A DNA stretch of 64,000 bases from Saliniramus fredricksonii (GCF_900094735.1 NZ_FMBM01000001.1:1324501-1388500), one strand, 5' to 3'. Shown: positions 1 through 9,582, counted from the stretch's first letter. Numbers and translations are program-made. The notes: generated by a model not told the origin, from the sequence alone.

Positions 1-122
1 GGGCGCGGATCATGCGGCAGGGGAGGGCCGAACCGGGGCGCATCCCGGCAGATGCGACAGGCGCGCAACTGCCCGATCACCATATCGAGATCGCCGGATT
101 CCGGCATCGGCGCCTTCGCCAT
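1..122 (-). CDS. Uracil-DNA glycosylase family protein, N-terminal fragment
   Basis: The first 40 codons of a minus-strand gene cut off by the window edge. The start is the ATG at 122, 13 bases after the stop of the glutathione S-transferase gene, so the two are probably co-transcribed. The visible peptide contains LRACRICRDAPRFGPPLP, with the paired cysteines (CRIC) and Pro-rich stretch found at the N-terminus of small uracil-DNA glycosylase superfamily proteins in Hyphomicrobiales. The catalytic motifs lie outside the window, so the family call rests on this short stretch alone. Confidence 0.6.
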   Translation of the reverse strand, partial: MAKAPMPESGDLDMVIGQLRACRICRDAPRFGPPLPHDPR

Positions 123-135
123 GGAGCGATCCCGT

Positions 136-747
136 TCAGGCGGCGGCACTCGGGCGCGCCTTCAGGGCGCCGTGCCAGCGCCTGACATGGGTGAATTCCT
201 CCGGAATGGTCAGCTTTGCCGGTTTCATGAAATCGAGCGCCACGAGGCCGGTAATGTCGGCGATGCTGAAATCGCCTGCGAGGAATTCGGTCCTGGCAAG
301 CCGCTCATCCAGAAGGGCCAGGAATTTCTGCACTTTCAGCTTGTTGGCCTCCCCCCATTCCGGCACTTGCGGCACCTCCATCTCGGCCATGGCGGGATGC
401 AGGTGGCGGAATACGGCCGCAACCGTGTCGAGCAGACCGAATTCCACCCGCCTTTGCCACATCTCCACCTGCGCGCGCTCAAGGGCGCCGGTGCCGAAGA
501 GCGACGGCTTGGGGAAGAGTTCCTCGAAATAGCGGCAGATGGCGATCGATTCGGCGATCACGGCGCCATCGTCGAGGACGAGCACGGGCGTGCGCTGCAT
601 CGGATTGAGCGCCGTGAATTCCGGCGAGCGCTGCGCCAGCGCCCCGATATCGACGGGCTGCGTCGCCACCTCGATACACTTTTCCGCCAGATAGATGCGC
701 ACCCGTCTGGGATTGGGCGCACGACCGCCATCATAGAGCTTCATCAT
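136..747 (-). CDS. Glutathione S-transferase family protein
   Basis: About 203 residues, the usual length for a bacterial GST. The N-terminal thioredoxin-like half starts MMKLYDGGRAPNPRRVRIYL and includes the cis-proline segment MQRTPVLVLDDG and the glutathione-contacting ESIAICRYFEE (about residues 55-75). An all-helical C-terminal half follows, with the conserved N-capping region FLAGDFSIADITGLVALDF. The start at 747 is preceded by a GGGGG ribosome-binding stretch; the ATG at 744 is equally possible. The longer upstream open frame has no GST homology. It probably conjugates or reduces electrophiles in the cytoplasm; the substrate cannot be read from sequence. It is followed closely by the glycosylase fragment. 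Confidence 0.88.
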   Translation of the reverse strand: MMKLYDGGRAPNPRRVRIYLAEKCIEVATQPVDIGALAQRSPEFTALNPMQRTPVLVLDDGAVIAESIAICRYFEELFPKPSLFGTGALERAQVEMWQRRVEFGLLDTVAAVFRHLHPAMAEMEVPQVPEWGEANKLKVQKFLALLDERLARTEFLAGDFSIADITGLVALDFMKPAKLTIPEEFTHVRRWHGALKARPSAAA

Positions 748-838
748 TGACCCCCGTTTGAAAGAAGGGGAGCACAGCGCCGGCATGGGGTCAATTGCGG
801 GGCATGTCGGGACAAAAACCCGGTCATGCCCGACGTAT

Positions 839-864
839 AAAAAAAGGCCCGGACATGCCGGGCC
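839..864 (-). terminator. Rho-independent terminator (minus strand)
   Basis: Perfect 7-bp GC stem (GGCCCGG/CCGGGCC, 846-864) with a 5-base loop. On the minus strand it is followed by seven U. It lies about 150 bases past the stop of the nuclease-like gene and ahead of the GST gene, so it ends that transcript or a separate small RNA. Confidence 0.8.
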
Positions 865-1015
865 TATAGTGGAAGAAGGGTCTCGGTACAACCCTCGAAG
901 GGGTCCTCGGAACCGCCGTGAATTCCGGCACGCCGTGCCCGGCATCGTTGCGGTAACAAGCCTGTAACGCGGCTGCCGGCGTGTCAGTTCCGCTGCGGCA
1001 ATAGGCAGGGCGGAG

Positions 1016-1606
1016 TCAATTCAGCCGGGCACGGATCATGCTCTCCTCGAATCGCCCCGACCACATGCCGCGCTTCTCGGCCCGGGCTTCCATCTCCTCG
1101 TTGCGATAGGTCTCCCCCGCCAGCGCATGGCCGGCGAGCACCATCGCGCCGGCCAGGTCGCGCCCGTCGACGAAACAGCGCGCCACGGTGATGCCGCTGC
1201 GCCGGGTATCGCCGGGCACGCAGCGCACCGGATCTTCGTCGATCAGGGCGGCGAGGGCATCGCGGGCCGCCGCGCCGCAACGGTAATCGAGATCGTCGCG
1301 GCGGCAGAACATTTCCGGTGGCGGCGCGGCGATTCCCGCCAGCCGGTAGCTGGTCCCCGCGACCGCGATGACATCGCCGCGCAGGGCGGTGGCATGGCCG
1401 AGCACGGCCTCGCTGCCACGATCGACGGCGAGCAGATAGATCACCATGGCGCCGATCACGAGCGCCATCAGCGCGAGCAGCCGCCGCGATCCCGGACGCC
1501 CGCGCGCCGAGAGATTGCGCATCATGCGCCGGCGCGCGCGCCGGCCGGCCCGCCGCCGCAGGGCATGGGCGCGTTCGGATTTTTTTTGCTGCGGGTCGAT
1601 GATCAT
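1016..1606 (-). CDS. Membrane-anchored thermonuclease (SNase)-like protein
   Basis: About 196 residues. An Arg-rich N-terminus (1-42) is followed by one hydrophobic segment (about 43-62, LLALMALVIGAMVIYLLAV), predicting a type II anchor with the rest in the periplasm. The C-terminal part has the OB-fold layout of the thermonuclease family: GDVIAVAGTSYRLAGIAAPP, then CGAAARDALAALI, VARCFVDGRDLAGAMV and EARAEKRGMWSGRF. The metal-binding and catalytic residues of staphylococcal nuclease are only partly recognisable, so enzymatic activity is uncertain. The start at 1606 lacks a strong ribosome-binding site, and internal Met codons at residues 28-29 are alternatives. It is transcribed divergently from the histidine kinase gene. 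Confidence 0.7.
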   Translation of the reverse strand: MIIDPQQKKSERAHALRRRAGRRARRRMMRNLSARGRPGSRRLLALMALVIGAMVIYLLAVDRGSEAVLGHATALRGDVIAVAGTSYRLAGIAAPPPEMFCRRDDLDYRCGAAARDALAALIDEDPVRCVPGDTRRSGITVARCFVDGRDLAGAMVLAGHALAGETYRNEEMEARAEKRGMWSGRFEESMIRARLN

Positions 1607-1668
1607 GAGGCCAACATTAACGAATTCTGCGCATTCTGGCGAATGTCATAACGCGAATCGCTGCGTAA

Positions 1669-1680
1669 ACCGTTAACGGT
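1669..1680. promoter_or_regulatory. 12-bp perfect palindrome in a divergent promoter region
   Basis: ACCGTTAACGGT is fully self-complementary. It lies 13 bases before the histidine kinase start and in the 87-bp gap shared with the divergent nuclease-like gene. It could be an operator. The gap also contains TTAA-type and GAnTC-type words that recall the CtrA/CcrM circuitry of alphaproteobacteria, but no full CtrA box was seen. Confidence 0.3.
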
Positions 1681-1693
1681 ACTGGTTTTTTGC

Positions 1694-3268
1694 ATGAGCA
1701 GAGAGACGGTGACGGCAACACCGCCGGAAACCGCACCCTTTGATGGCGACGCACAGCGGCGTCGCAAGGCCGCGCACAACATGCGTGCGGCACGCGAGCG
1801 GCTGACCTCCGCCGTCGGTCTGGAACGCTCGTTCGAGCTCGAATTCCTGCGGCTTTTCGCACAATACCGCACCGGTGCGGCCATCCCGCTCTTCGTTCTC
1901 GCCGCAGCCGGCGGGGCCGTCGCTTCCTTCTGGCTGCCGCTCGAAACGGCGGGATTGCTCTTCGGCGTCATCGCCCTGACCATCGGGCTGATGGTGATGC
2001 TCTCGCGCCGGCTCCTGCGCCAGGGGGAGGACGATACCCGGCTGGGCTACTGGCATCGCGTCTTCGTCATCGGCGAAGCGTTGCAGGGCGCCTCCTGGGC
2101 ACTGCTGGTTCAGGCGCTGGCGAATGCGCCGGCACCGGGCTCCGACAGTTTCGTCCTGTTCGTCACGCTGATGGCCTCTGCCGTGACGGCCATGCTCTCG
2201 GCGACGCTGCCGGCAGCGGTCTATGCCGGCCTGCTGCCGCTTTCCGTCGTGGTCCTCGCGCACGCCATGAGCGTGCGCAATGTCGATGCCGCGATGATGG
2301 CGGCCATGACGATCAGCGCGCAGATCTTCTTCGTCTTCCTCGCCCGTCGGCTCTATTCGAGCGCGCTCGCGACGCTGCGTTCGCGGGCGGAAAAGGACAA
2401 GCTGTTCTTCGAGCTGGAGGAGGCCAAGGCCAATTCCGACGAGGCGCGCCGGCGTGCGGAGGAGGCCAACCTGGCCAAATCCCGCTTCCTCGCCACGATG
2501 AGCCACGAATTGCGCACGCCCCTCAACGCCATTCTCGGCTTCTCGGAGGTGATGAAGGACGAGGTCTTCGGCGAGCACAGCAACAGGACCTACAAGGATT
2601 ATTCCGCCGATATCCATTCCAGCGGGCAGCATCTGCTCAACCTGATCAACGAGATCCTCGACCTGTCGCGCATCGAGGCGGGGCGCTACGAACTCAACGA
2701 GGAAGCGCTGCTGCTGTCCTACATGATCGATGATTGCCGCCACATGATGAACCTGCGCTCCCGCGCCAAGGAGCAGACCATCAAGGCGATGATCGACCCG
2801 ACGCTGCCACGCATCTGGGCGGATGAGCGCGCGATGCGCCAGATCATTCTCAACATTCTCTCCAATGCGGTGAAATTCACCCCGCCGGGCGGCGAGATCG
2901 TGATCAAGGCGGGCTGGACCTCCTCGGGCGGGCAATACGTCTCGATCCGCGACAACGGCCCCGGCATTCCGGCGGAAGAGATCCCGATCATCATGTCCTC
3001 CTTCGGGCGCGGCACCTGGGCGCTCAAGACCGCCGAGCAGGGCTCGGGACTCGGCCTGCCGATCGTGAAGGGCCTTGTGGAGATGCATGGCGGTCATTTC
3101 CAGCTGACCTCGGCGCCGCGCGAAGGCACCGAGGTGATCATGACGCTGCCGGCCTCGCGCGTCATGAACGCGCTGCCCGCGATGGACGTTGCGGAAAGCG
3201 AGGATGCAGACGGCGCGGCGCACAACAGCCGCACCCGGCGCTCCGGCGGCGCGCATGCCGCAGCCTGA
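1694..3268 (+). CDS. Membrane sensor histidine kinase (PdhS/PleC/DivJ-like)
   Basis: 524 residues. Hydrophobic segments from about 60 to 217 give four to six membrane spans with no clear periplasmic sensor domain. A coiled-coil linker (about 222-262) leads to the HisKA box SHELRTPLNAILGFSEVMKD (phospho-acceptor His271) and an HATPase_c domain with N box (NILSNAVKF), G1 (DNGPGIP) and G2 (GSGLGLPIVKG). The text around the His box (HSSGQHLLNLINEILDLSRI) is typical of the alphaproteobacterial cell-cycle kinases that act on DivK/PleD-type receivers. There is no receiver domain and no response regulator beside it, so its partner is encoded elsewhere. The start ATG has a poor ribosome-binding site. 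The Ala/Arg-rich C-terminal tail is probably disordered. Confidence 0.9.
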   Translation: MSRETVTATPPETAPFDGDAQRRRKAAHNMRAARERLTSAVGLERSFELEFLRLFAQYRTGAAIPLFVLAAAGGAVASFWLPLETAGLLFGVIALTIGLMVMLSRRLLRQGEDDTRLGYWHRVFVIGEALQGASWALLVQALANAPAPGSDSFVLFVTLMASAVTAMLSATLPAAVYAGLLPLSVVVLAHAMSVRNVDAAMMAAMTISAQIFFVFLARRLYSSALATLRSRAEKDKLFFELEEAKANSDEARRRAEEANLAKSRFLATMSHELRTPLNAILGFSEVMKDEVFGEHSNRTYKDYSADIHSSGQHLLNLINEILDLSRIEAGRYELNEEALLLSYMIDDCRHMMNLRSRAKEQTIKAMIDPTLPRIWADERAMRQIILNILSNAVKFTPPGGEIVIKAGWTSSGGQYVSIRDNGPGIPAEEIPIIMSSFGRGTWALKTAEQGSGLGLPIVKGLVEMHGGHFQLTSAPREGTEVIMTLPASRVMNALPAMDVAESEDADGAAHNSRTRRSGGAHAAA

Positions 3269-3374
3269 ATTGCCATGACGAAGCGTCCCGGCATCGGGTG
3301 TGCCCGGGCCGAGGTGCAAGCCGCGTCCGGTTCCGCATTCGTGGCGCATGACCGGCGGGTTGCGCCGATGGTGA

Positions 3375-5099
3375 TCAGCCGCCAGCCGGGGGCGCAAGTG
3401 CTTGCCGGCGGTTCAGGCTGGCAAGCGCATGATCGACGCTCGCGGCGTGACGCACCAGCGGCTTTTTCAGGCCGTGCATCAGCAATTCCCGGCGCATGGG
3501 CCGGCTGGTGCCGGTGAGCCAGAGTTCGACCTTGCGGCTTCGCGCCTTGCGGGCGAGCCCTTCGATCATGTGCGCGCCGGTCGAATCGAGAAACGGGACG
3601 GCAGAAAAATCCACGATCAGTGCCTTGTGACGGTCCTCGATGCGGTCGAGCACCGAACCGATCGAGGCCGTGGCCCCGAAGAACAGCGCACCGGTAATGC
3701 GGTAGACGACGATATCGGGATCGGCCGTGACCGTCTCGTCATGGGCGTCCCGCGATCGCGCCGTATCCGCCTCGTCTCGCCCGACCAGCGGGATATCCCG
3801 GTAGATTGCCGTCGTGCGGCTCATTCTCTGGATGAACAGCACCGAGCCCAGCGCGACGCCGACGATGATCGCCTCGGTCAGATCCCGGAAGATCGTGAGG
3901 AAGAACGTCGCGGCCAGCACGAGCGCCTCGCCCCGGCCCGAGCGCAGCAGCACTGCAATGGCCGGTCGCTCGATCATGTTCCAGGCCACGATGACGAGCA
4001 CCCCGGCCAGGGCCGCGAGCGGAATATAGGCCGCGACGGGGGCGGCAATCAGCATGAATGCCAGCAGAAAGAGCGCGTGCAGCATGCCGGCCACCGGCCC
4101 ATGCGCGCCCGAGCGCACATTCGTGGCGGTTCTCGCGATCGTGCCGGTGACGCAGAACCCGCCGAACAGGGACGAGCCGAGATTCGCCACGCCCTGTGCC
4201 ACCAATTCGCAATTCGATCTGTGGCGGCGCCCGGTCATGCCGTCCGCGACGACGGCGGAGAGCAGCGATTCGATCGCCCCGAGCAGGGTGAAGGCGATCG
4301 CCGCAGGCAGCACCGCCACGATCCGGGCGAGCGAGATCTCGGGCAGGGCGGGAAGCGGCAGGGACGAGGGAATACCGCCGAACCGGGTGCCGATGGTTTC
4401 GACCGGCAGGTCGATCAGGGTGCTCGCCACGGCCACGACGCCGATCGCGATCAGCATGCCTGGCCATTTCGGGCGCCACGTGCGGATGCCGAGGATGAGG
4501 GCGATGGTCACGAGCGACAAGCCGATGGCAGCCGGGGTGACGTCGGCGCGCGCATCCCACAGGGCGCCGAGCTTCGCCACCAGTTCGCCCGGTTCGTCAT
4601 CCGGCGACAAGCCGAGGAGCGGGCTGATCTGGCTGGCGAGAATGATGACCGCGATCCCGGCGGTGAAACCGACCGTGACCGGAAACGGGATGAACTTGAT
4701 GAAGGTCCCGAGCCGCAGCAAGCCCGTGCCGGCCAGCATCAGCCCGGACAGGAAGGTCGCCAGGATCAGCCCGTCCATGCCGTGTTCGGCGACGGTCCCC
4801 GCCACGAGAATGATGAAGGCGCCGGCCGGGCCCCCGATCTGGAACCGGGAGCCGCCGAGGAGCGACACCAGAAAGCCCCCGATGATGGCCGTATAGAGCC
4901 CCTGAGCCGGGCTCGCCCCGGACGCGATGGCGATGGCCATCGACAGCGGCAGCGCCACGATGGCGACGGTCAGGCCGGCAACGGCATCCGCGCGAAGATG
5001 CCGCGCGTCATAGCCTTCGCGCAGCACCGTCCAGAGCTTCGGGGTGAACATCTCGGCGAAGCTGGGCGCATCGCGCGTTGCCGTCGTCGTCCTGGTCAT
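3375..5099 (-). CDS. SulP family anion transporter with STAS domain
   Basis: About 574 residues. The N-terminal transport domain starts after FTPKLWTVLREGY, with the SulP signatures DAVAGLTVAIVALPLSMAIA, YTAIIGGFLVSLLGGSRFQI and GPAGAFIILVAG, and about 12-14 membrane spans. The C-terminal STAS domain (about 470-555) has the core DFSAVPFLDSTGAHMIEGL. SulP proteins carry sulfate, bicarbonate or dicarboxylates across the inner membrane; the substrate here is unknown. The start at 5099 was chosen because AAGG lies about 9 bases upstream. An ATG at 5171 overlapping the stop of the XRE gene is the alternative and would mean direct translational coupling. The two genes form a pair. Confidence 0.92.
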   Translation of the reverse strand: MTRTTTATRDAPSFAEMFTPKLWTVLREGYDARHLRADAVAGLTVAIVALPLSMAIAIASGASPAQGLYTAIIGGFLVSLLGGSRFQIGGPAGAFIILVAGTVAEHGMDGLILATFLSGLMLAGTGLLRLGTFIKFIPFPVTVGFTAGIAVIILASQISPLLGLSPDDEPGELVAKLGALWDARADVTPAAIGLSLVTIALILGIRTWRPKWPGMLIAIGVVAVASTLIDLPVETIGTRFGGIPSSLPLPALPEISLARIVAVLPAAIAFTLLGAIESLLSAVVADGMTGRRHRSNCELVAQGVANLGSSLFGGFCVTGTIARTATNVRSGAHGPVAGMLHALFLLAFMLIAAPVAAYIPLAALAGVLVIVAWNMIERPAIAVLLRSGRGEALVLAATFFLTIFRDLTEAIIVGVALGSVLFIQRMSRTTAIYRDIPLVGRDEADTARSRDAHDETVTADPDIVVYRITGALFFGATASIGSVLDRIEDRHKALIVDFSAVPFLDSTGAHMIEGLARKARSRKVELWLTGTSRPMRRELLMHGLKKPLVRHAASVDHALASLNRRQALAPPAGG

Positions 5100-5167
5100 G
5101 ATGGGCCGCACCTTGCAAGGGCATGCGGCGGGATCGTCGGCTGTCTGTCGGCGGTCGCCGTCGCGAT

Positions 5168-5434
5168 TCATTCTCCGGGAGGATTGGAAGGGCGCCGCAG
5201 CCGCACGCCGCGCCCGCCCGCCGCACTGGTCGCGCCTTCTGCGATCAATTCGATCCCCGCATGTTCGAGGGCCCGCACGACCCTCGTCAGGCTGTCCACC
5301 ACGCCCCGCACGTCACCGCCGCCCGATTCCATGCGCTGGATCGTCGGCACGGACAGCCCGGCCATTTCGGCCAGGGTCTTCTGGTCGATGCCGAGCAGCG
5401 CCCGGGCGGCACGCATTTGAGCCGAAGTGATCAT
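5168..5434 (-). CDS. XRE-family helix-turn-helix regulator
   Basis: 88 residues, nearly all one Cro/CI-type HTH (about 2-60): MRAARALLGIDQKTLAEMAG, then LSVPTIQRMESGGGDVRGVV, followed by RVVRALEHAGIELI, which is common to short regulators of this class. It sits directly upstream of, and in the same direction as, the SulP transporter, and its stop overlaps an in-frame ATG of that gene. This suggests it controls the pair. It has no separate ligand-binding domain. Confidence 0.85.
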   Translation of the reverse strand: MITSAQMRAARALLGIDQKTLAEMAGLSVPTIQRMESGGGDVRGVVDSLTRVVRALEHAGIELIAEGATSAAGGRGVRLRRPSNPPGE

Positions 5435-5621
5435 TGTATCCTTCTCAATCGAGTGAATTGCATGTTAAGCCGGCAACTCTGATATTTCAACTATCAATCC
5501 AAATGTTCCGGATATCATCTCTGCGGGCTGTGACCAGCATGGCCCCGCTCTGGCGCAATGTGCAGTTTACGTAACGGCAATACGAATGTGTTTCAACAGA
5601 TGCAGCGAAGGAGAGGATCCG

Positions 5622-7304
5622 ATGGTGCGCTCGAAATTCTGCATGGCGACCGGCGGCAATGTCGGGATGTTGTTTGCCTTGTCCCTGCCGGTGGTCTTTG
5701 CCTTCGTCGGTGCTGCGGTGGACGGGGCCTATATGCTCAACGTCAAGACGCAGCTGCAGAAATCCGTCGATGTGGCCGCGCTGCTGGCCGCGCGCGACGT
5801 CGAGACGGACATGGAGCGCGAGGCGGTCTTCAGGCAATATCTGGAGAACAACCTTGCCGGCGGGAATTTCACGGTCACGGAAATCGATGTCGATGTCGAG
5901 AGCGGTCTGAATTTCGTTCGGATCGACGGTCGCGTCGAAGCGGATGTGCGGCTGTTCTTCATGCATCATCTGGGCATCGAGCAACTGAGCGCGTCATCTT
6001 CGGCCTTCAGGGCGAAGGAGGCTCTCGAAATCGCCGTCGTGCTCGACAATACCGGGTCGATGGGGTCGCGCGGCATCAATGCGCTCAAGCGCGCCTCGCA
6101 TGCGCTCGTCGATGCCGTCGAAGGCGGGCGCGGTGAGGAACAGGATATCCGCATCAGCCTCGTGCCCTTTGTCACTGCGGTCAATATCAAGGGCGAAGGC
6201 TTCGATCCCGCCTGGATCGATATGGACGGGCAGGCGCTCTATAACGGCTGGAACTTCATCGACGATCCGCTGCGCGAGCGGCGGCGCAACGGCGAGCGGC
6301 CCGAAGAACTTCCCGAGGGTTTCGGCAGCAACGCCACCGGCAACGGCGCCGGCGGCGGGCAGGCCTGCAAGAATCAGGGCAAGGGCGCCCCGGCCATCGC
6401 CAAGCGCGAGCGCTGCCGCGCCGCCGACCGGTATCCGCATCACATGTATCTGTTCGAACAATCGGGGACCGAATGGAAGGGCTGCGTCGAAGCACGGCCC
6501 GCGCCTTACAATCTGACGCCGGTGCCGCCTGATCCGGCCAATCCCGATACGCTGTTCGTGCCCTATTTCGCCCCGGACGAGCCGGGTGACCGCATGAACC
6601 GGGGCGGCAACAGCCCCACGCGGTTCAACAATTCCTGGCTCGACGACGCGGTCACGGGAACCGACGAGGAGCGTCTGCGCGCGACCTTGAAATACATCGA
6701 CCCCGCACAGATGAGCGTCGATGACGGCGGCCCGCTCACCATCGGCCCCAACCGTGCCTGTCCCACGCCCATCGTGCCGCTGAGCGCGGATTTTGCGACG
6801 GTGCGCACGGGCATCGATGCGATGAATTTCTGGAACGGCTCCGGGACCAATATCGCCGAGGGCCTCGCCTGGGGCTGGCGCGTGCTCTCGCCGGAAGCGC
6901 CCTACACGCAGGCCGCGCCTTTCGGGGAGCGCGGGCAGCAGAAATTCCTCGTCCTGATGACCGACGGCCGCAACGTCTCCTATGGTGCACGCAACGAATT
7001 CACGCGCTCGGATTACGGCTCCTACAACTTCCTCGCAAACGGGCGGATCGACGGGGCGACCAGCCAGGGGGCGGCGGAGCGCAGGCTCAACGACTGGACG
7101 GGACAAATGTGTACGCAGATGAAGCAACAGGGGATCGAGATCTTCACGGTCGTCTACAACGAGAGCAATGCCTCCGTCCTCGACATGTTCCGCCGCTGCG
7201 CCTCGAGCCCGTCGAATTTCTTCATGGCGCGCAACACCGCAGCCCTGGAAAACGCCTTCATGAATATCGGCCAGCAGGTCTCCCGGCTGCGCATCACGGA
7301 GTGA
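5622..7304 (+). CDS. TadG-like protein with von Willebrand factor A domain
   Basis: 560 residues from the ATG at 5622, which has a strong ribosome-binding site (GGAGAGGA) a few bases upstream. The N-terminus has a class III-type signal/anchor ([20 protein letters not shown], then [20 protein letters not shown]), the TadE/G layout of pilus-associated pseudopilins. A VWA fold follows with a MIDAS-like DNTGSMG (about 153-159) and a later LMTDGRN strand. Between them lies a long insertion of about 200 residues, rich in Gly/Pro/Asn with two pairs of Cys, that splits the domain. No other tad/flp genes are nearby. It is probably secreted or membrane-bound and involved in adhesion or the cell envelope; its exact role is unknown. 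Confidence 0.8.
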   Translation: MVRSKFCMATGGNVGMLFALSLPVVFAFVGAAVDGAYMLNVKTQLQKSVDVAALLAARDVETDMEREAVFRQYLENNLAGGNFTVTEIDVDVESGLNFVRIDGRVEADVRLFFMHHLGIEQLSASSSAFRAKEALEIAVVLDNTGSMGSRGINALKRASHALVDAVEGGRGEEQDIRISLVPFVTAVNIKGEGFDPAWIDMDGQALYNGWNFIDDPLRERRRNGERPEELPEGFGSNATGNGAGGGQACKNQGKGAPAIAKRERCRAADRYPHHMYLFEQSGTEWKGCVEARPAPYNLTPVPPDPANPDTLFVPYFAPDEPGDRMNRGGNSPTRFNNSWLDDAVTGTDEERLRATLKYIDPAQMSVDDGGPLTIGPNRACPTPIVPLSADFATVRTGIDAMNFWNGSGTNIAEGLAWGWRVLSPEAPYTQAAPFGERGQQKFLVLMTDGRNVSYGARNEFTRSDYGSYNFLANGRIDGATSQGAAERRLNDWTGQMCTQMKQQGIEIFTVVYNESNASVLDMFRRCASSPSNFFMARNTAALENAFMNIGQQVSRLRITE

Positions 7305-7340
7305 TGGCGGGAGGGGTGAGGGGTTCCGTTTCGTCACCCA

Positions 7341-7362
7341 GCGGGCTCCCGGAGGAGCCCGC
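7341..7362. terminator. 9-bp perfect hairpin after the VWA gene
   Basis: GCGGGCTCC and GGAGCCCGC pair perfectly around a CGGA loop, 37 bases past the VWA stop. There is no U-run, so it is a weak or Rho-assisted terminator, or an mRNA end stabiliser. Confidence 0.4.
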
Positions 7363-7497
7363 GCTTGCGCGATTGCACTCCCGCCCCACACCCGCAAATT
7401 CGAAATTCCGGTTGCGCCGGGGCGCCATGGCGCTATGGTCCCGCCCTTGCGGCAGGCATGTGCTGTCGCGCCGGCGAAACCGAGTTGCAGATCGTTC

Positions 7498-8592
7498 ATG
7501 CAGGATTCCACCGCGACAAACGCCCGTGACGCGGGCAGGGCAGCGCAGCGCGCGGCCGAAGCCAGGCCCGTGCGAATCGCCATCGACGCGATGGGCGGCG
7601 ATCACGGGCCCGAGGTCGTGATTCCCGGTGCCGCCATGGCGCTGCAGCGTCACCCGCAGATGCGTTTCGTCATCTATGGCGATGCGGCGCAGGTGGAACC
7701 CCTGCTCGATGGGCATCCCGCCCTGAAGGCGGCGAGTGCGTTCACGCATACCGACGTTTCCATCAAGATGGACGAGAAGCCGAGCCAGGCGCTGCGTCTG
7801 GGGCGTTACAAATCCTCGATGTGGCGGGCCATCCAGGCCGTGCGCGACGATGAGGCCGATGCCTGCCTCTCCGCCGGCAATACCGGCGCGCTGATGGCCA
7901 TGTCGATGTTTTGCCTCAAGACCATGCCGCAGGTGGAGCGCCCCGCCATCGCGGCGATCTGGCCGACCGTGCGCGGCGAGAGCATCGTGCTCGATGTCGG
8001 TGCCAGCATCGGTGCGGATGCGAGCCATTACGTCAATCTCGCGGTGCTGGGCGCGGCCATGGCGCGCATCGTCTTCGACATGGAGCGCCCCGGCGTCGGC
8101 CTGCTCAATGTCGGGCGCGAGGAGATCAAGGGGATCGAGGCGGTCAAGGAAGCCGGGCGCACCCTGCGCGAGGCCAATCTGCCCAATCTCGATTACCGCG
8201 GCTTCGTCGAGGGCGACGATATCGGCAAGGGCACCGTCGACGTGGTGGTGACGGAAGGCTTCACCGGCAATATCGCGCTCAAGACCGCCGAGGGCACCGC
8301 CAAGCAGATCGGCGAATATCTGCGCTCGGCGATGGGCCGCACCTGGCGGGCCAAGCTGGGCTATCTCCTGGCCAGACCCGCCTTCGATGCTCTTCGGGCG
8401 AAGATGGATCCAAGCCGCGCGAATGGTGGTGTTTTCCTCGGGCTGGAGGGCGTCGTGATCAAGAGCCATGGCGGGGCCGATGTGAAGGGCGTCGCCGCCG
8501 CCATCGACATCGCCTATGACATGGCGCATTACCAATTGATGCGGACGATCCGGGACATGCTCGACGAGACCCCGATCGCCACCGCGTCCTGA
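7498..8592 (+). CDS. plsX: Phosphate acyltransferase PlsX
   Basis: 364 residues from the ATG at 7498. It makes acyl-phosphate from acyl-ACP, the first step of the PlsX/PlsY route to phosphatidic acid; a peripheral membrane enzyme. Diagnostic stretches are [19 protein letters not shown] at the N-terminus, [50 protein letters not shown] and [18 protein letters not shown]. About 21 residues precede the conserved core, so a start nearer residue 24 cannot be excluded. It lies 12 bases from fabH, the usual alphaproteobacterial pairing. Unusually, no ihfA follows. Confidence 0.95.
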   Translation: MQDSTATNARDAGRAAQRAAEARPVRIAIDAMGGDHGPEVVIPGAAMALQRHPQMRFVIYGDAAQVEPLLDGHPALKAASAFTHTDVSIKMDEKPSQALRLGRYKSSMWRAIQAVRDDEADACLSAGNTGALMAMSMFCLKTMPQVERPAIAAIWPTVRGESIVLDVGASIGADASHYVNLAVLGAAMARIVFDMERPGVGLLNVGREEIKGIEAVKEAGRTLREANLPNLDYRGFVEGDDIGKGTVDVVVTEGFTGNIALKTAEGTAKQIGEYLRSAMGRTWRAKLGYLLARPAFDALRAKMDPSRANGGVFLGLEGVVIKSHGGADVKGVAAAIDIAYDMAHYQLMRTIRDMLDETPIATAS

Positions 8593-8604
8593 GGATGTGA
8601 GACA

Positions 8605-9582
8605 GTGACATTCAAACGTTCCGTCGTCGTCGGCTGTGGTTCCGCGCTCCCGCGCAAGGCCGTGACCAATGCCGAGCTTGAAGCCGTCGTCGAGACCTCC
8701 GATGCCTGGATCGCCCAGCGCACCGGCATCCGCCAGCGCCATATCGCGGCGGAAGACGAGACCACCTCGGTGCTCGGCATCAAGGCTGCGCAGGCCGCCC
8801 TCGCCGATGCAGGGCTTGGTGTCGATGATATCGACCTGATCATCTGTGCCACATCGACACCGGACAACACCTTCCCCTCCACCGCGACGCAGATCCAGGC
8901 CGGGCTCGGCATGCATCATGGCGCCGCCTTCGATCTGCAGGCGGTCTGCACCGGTTTCGTCTATGCCATCGCCACGGCGGATAATTTCCTCAAGGCGGGT
9001 GCGCACAGGCGTGCGCTGGTGATCGGCGCGGAGACCTTCTCGCGCATCCTCGACTGGTCCGACCGCACCACCTGCGTGCTGTTCGGCGACGGGGCCGGGG
9101 CGGTGGTGCTGGAGGCGCAGGACGGCGCCGGCGCCAGCAGCGATCGCGGCGTTCTGACCACGCAATTGCGCTCCGACGGGCGCTATCGCGACAAGCTCTA
9201 TGTCGATGGCGGGCCGGGCTCGACCAAGACCACGGGCTGCCTGCGCATGGAGGGACGCGAGGTCTTCCGCTTCGCCGTCGGCATGGTGACCGACGTGGTC
9301 GAGGCCGCCTTCGCGCTCACGGGGACCAGCGCCGAAGAGCTCAACTGGTTCGTGCCGCATCAGGCCAACAAGCGCATCATCGACGCCTCAGCCGACAAGC
9401 TCGGCATCGCCCGCGAGAAGGTGGTGATCACCGTCGATCGCCACGGCAACACCTCCGCCGCCTCGATCCCCCTGGCGCTCGACGTGGCGGTGAAGGACGG
9501 GCGCATCAAGCGCGGCGATCTCGTCATGCTGGAGGCGATCGGCGGCGGCTTCACCTGGGGCAGTGCGCTGATTCGCTGGTGA
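8605..9582 (+). CDS. fabH: Beta-ketoacyl-ACP synthase III
   Basis: 325 residues from a GTG start; GAGGA lies about 10 bases upstream and no in-frame ATG is near. It condenses acetyl-CoA with malonyl-ACP to begin fatty-acid synthesis. The catalytic triad is complete: Cys115 in AVCTGF, His252 in VPHQAN and Asn282 in HGNTSA. The family C-terminus [15 protein letters not shown]-type sequence is present ([18 protein letters not shown]). It is co-transcribed with plsX and ends 155 bp before phaA. Confidence 0.96.
   Translation: MTFKRSVVVGCGSALPRKAVTNAELEAVVETSDAWIAQRTGIRQRHIAAEDETTSVLGIKAAQAALADAGLGVDDIDLIICATSTPDNTFPSTATQIQAGLGMHHGAAFDLQAVCTGFVYAIATADNFLKAGAHRRALVIGAETFSRILDWSDRTTCVLFGDGAGAVVLEAQDGAGASSDRGVLTTQLRSDGRYRDKLYVDGGPGSTKTTGCLRMEGREVFRFAVGMVTDVVEAAFALTGTSAEELNWFVPHQANKRIIDASADKLGIAREKVVITVDRHGNTSAASIPLALDVAVKDGRIKRGDLVMLEAIGGGFTWGSALIRW

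Noticed and set aside
984-1280. Small Arg-rich minus-strand frame inside the nuclease-like gene
   Set aside because: Overlaps the recognisable thermonuclease-like frame and has no family resemblance.
1673-3397. Long minus-strand open frame over the histidine kinase
   Set aside because: His/Arg/Asp-rich composition with no motif; a by-product of GC-rich codon bias opposite a real gene. The same applies to the long frames opposite SulP, PlsX, FabH, thiolase, ProV and the IlvD-type gene.
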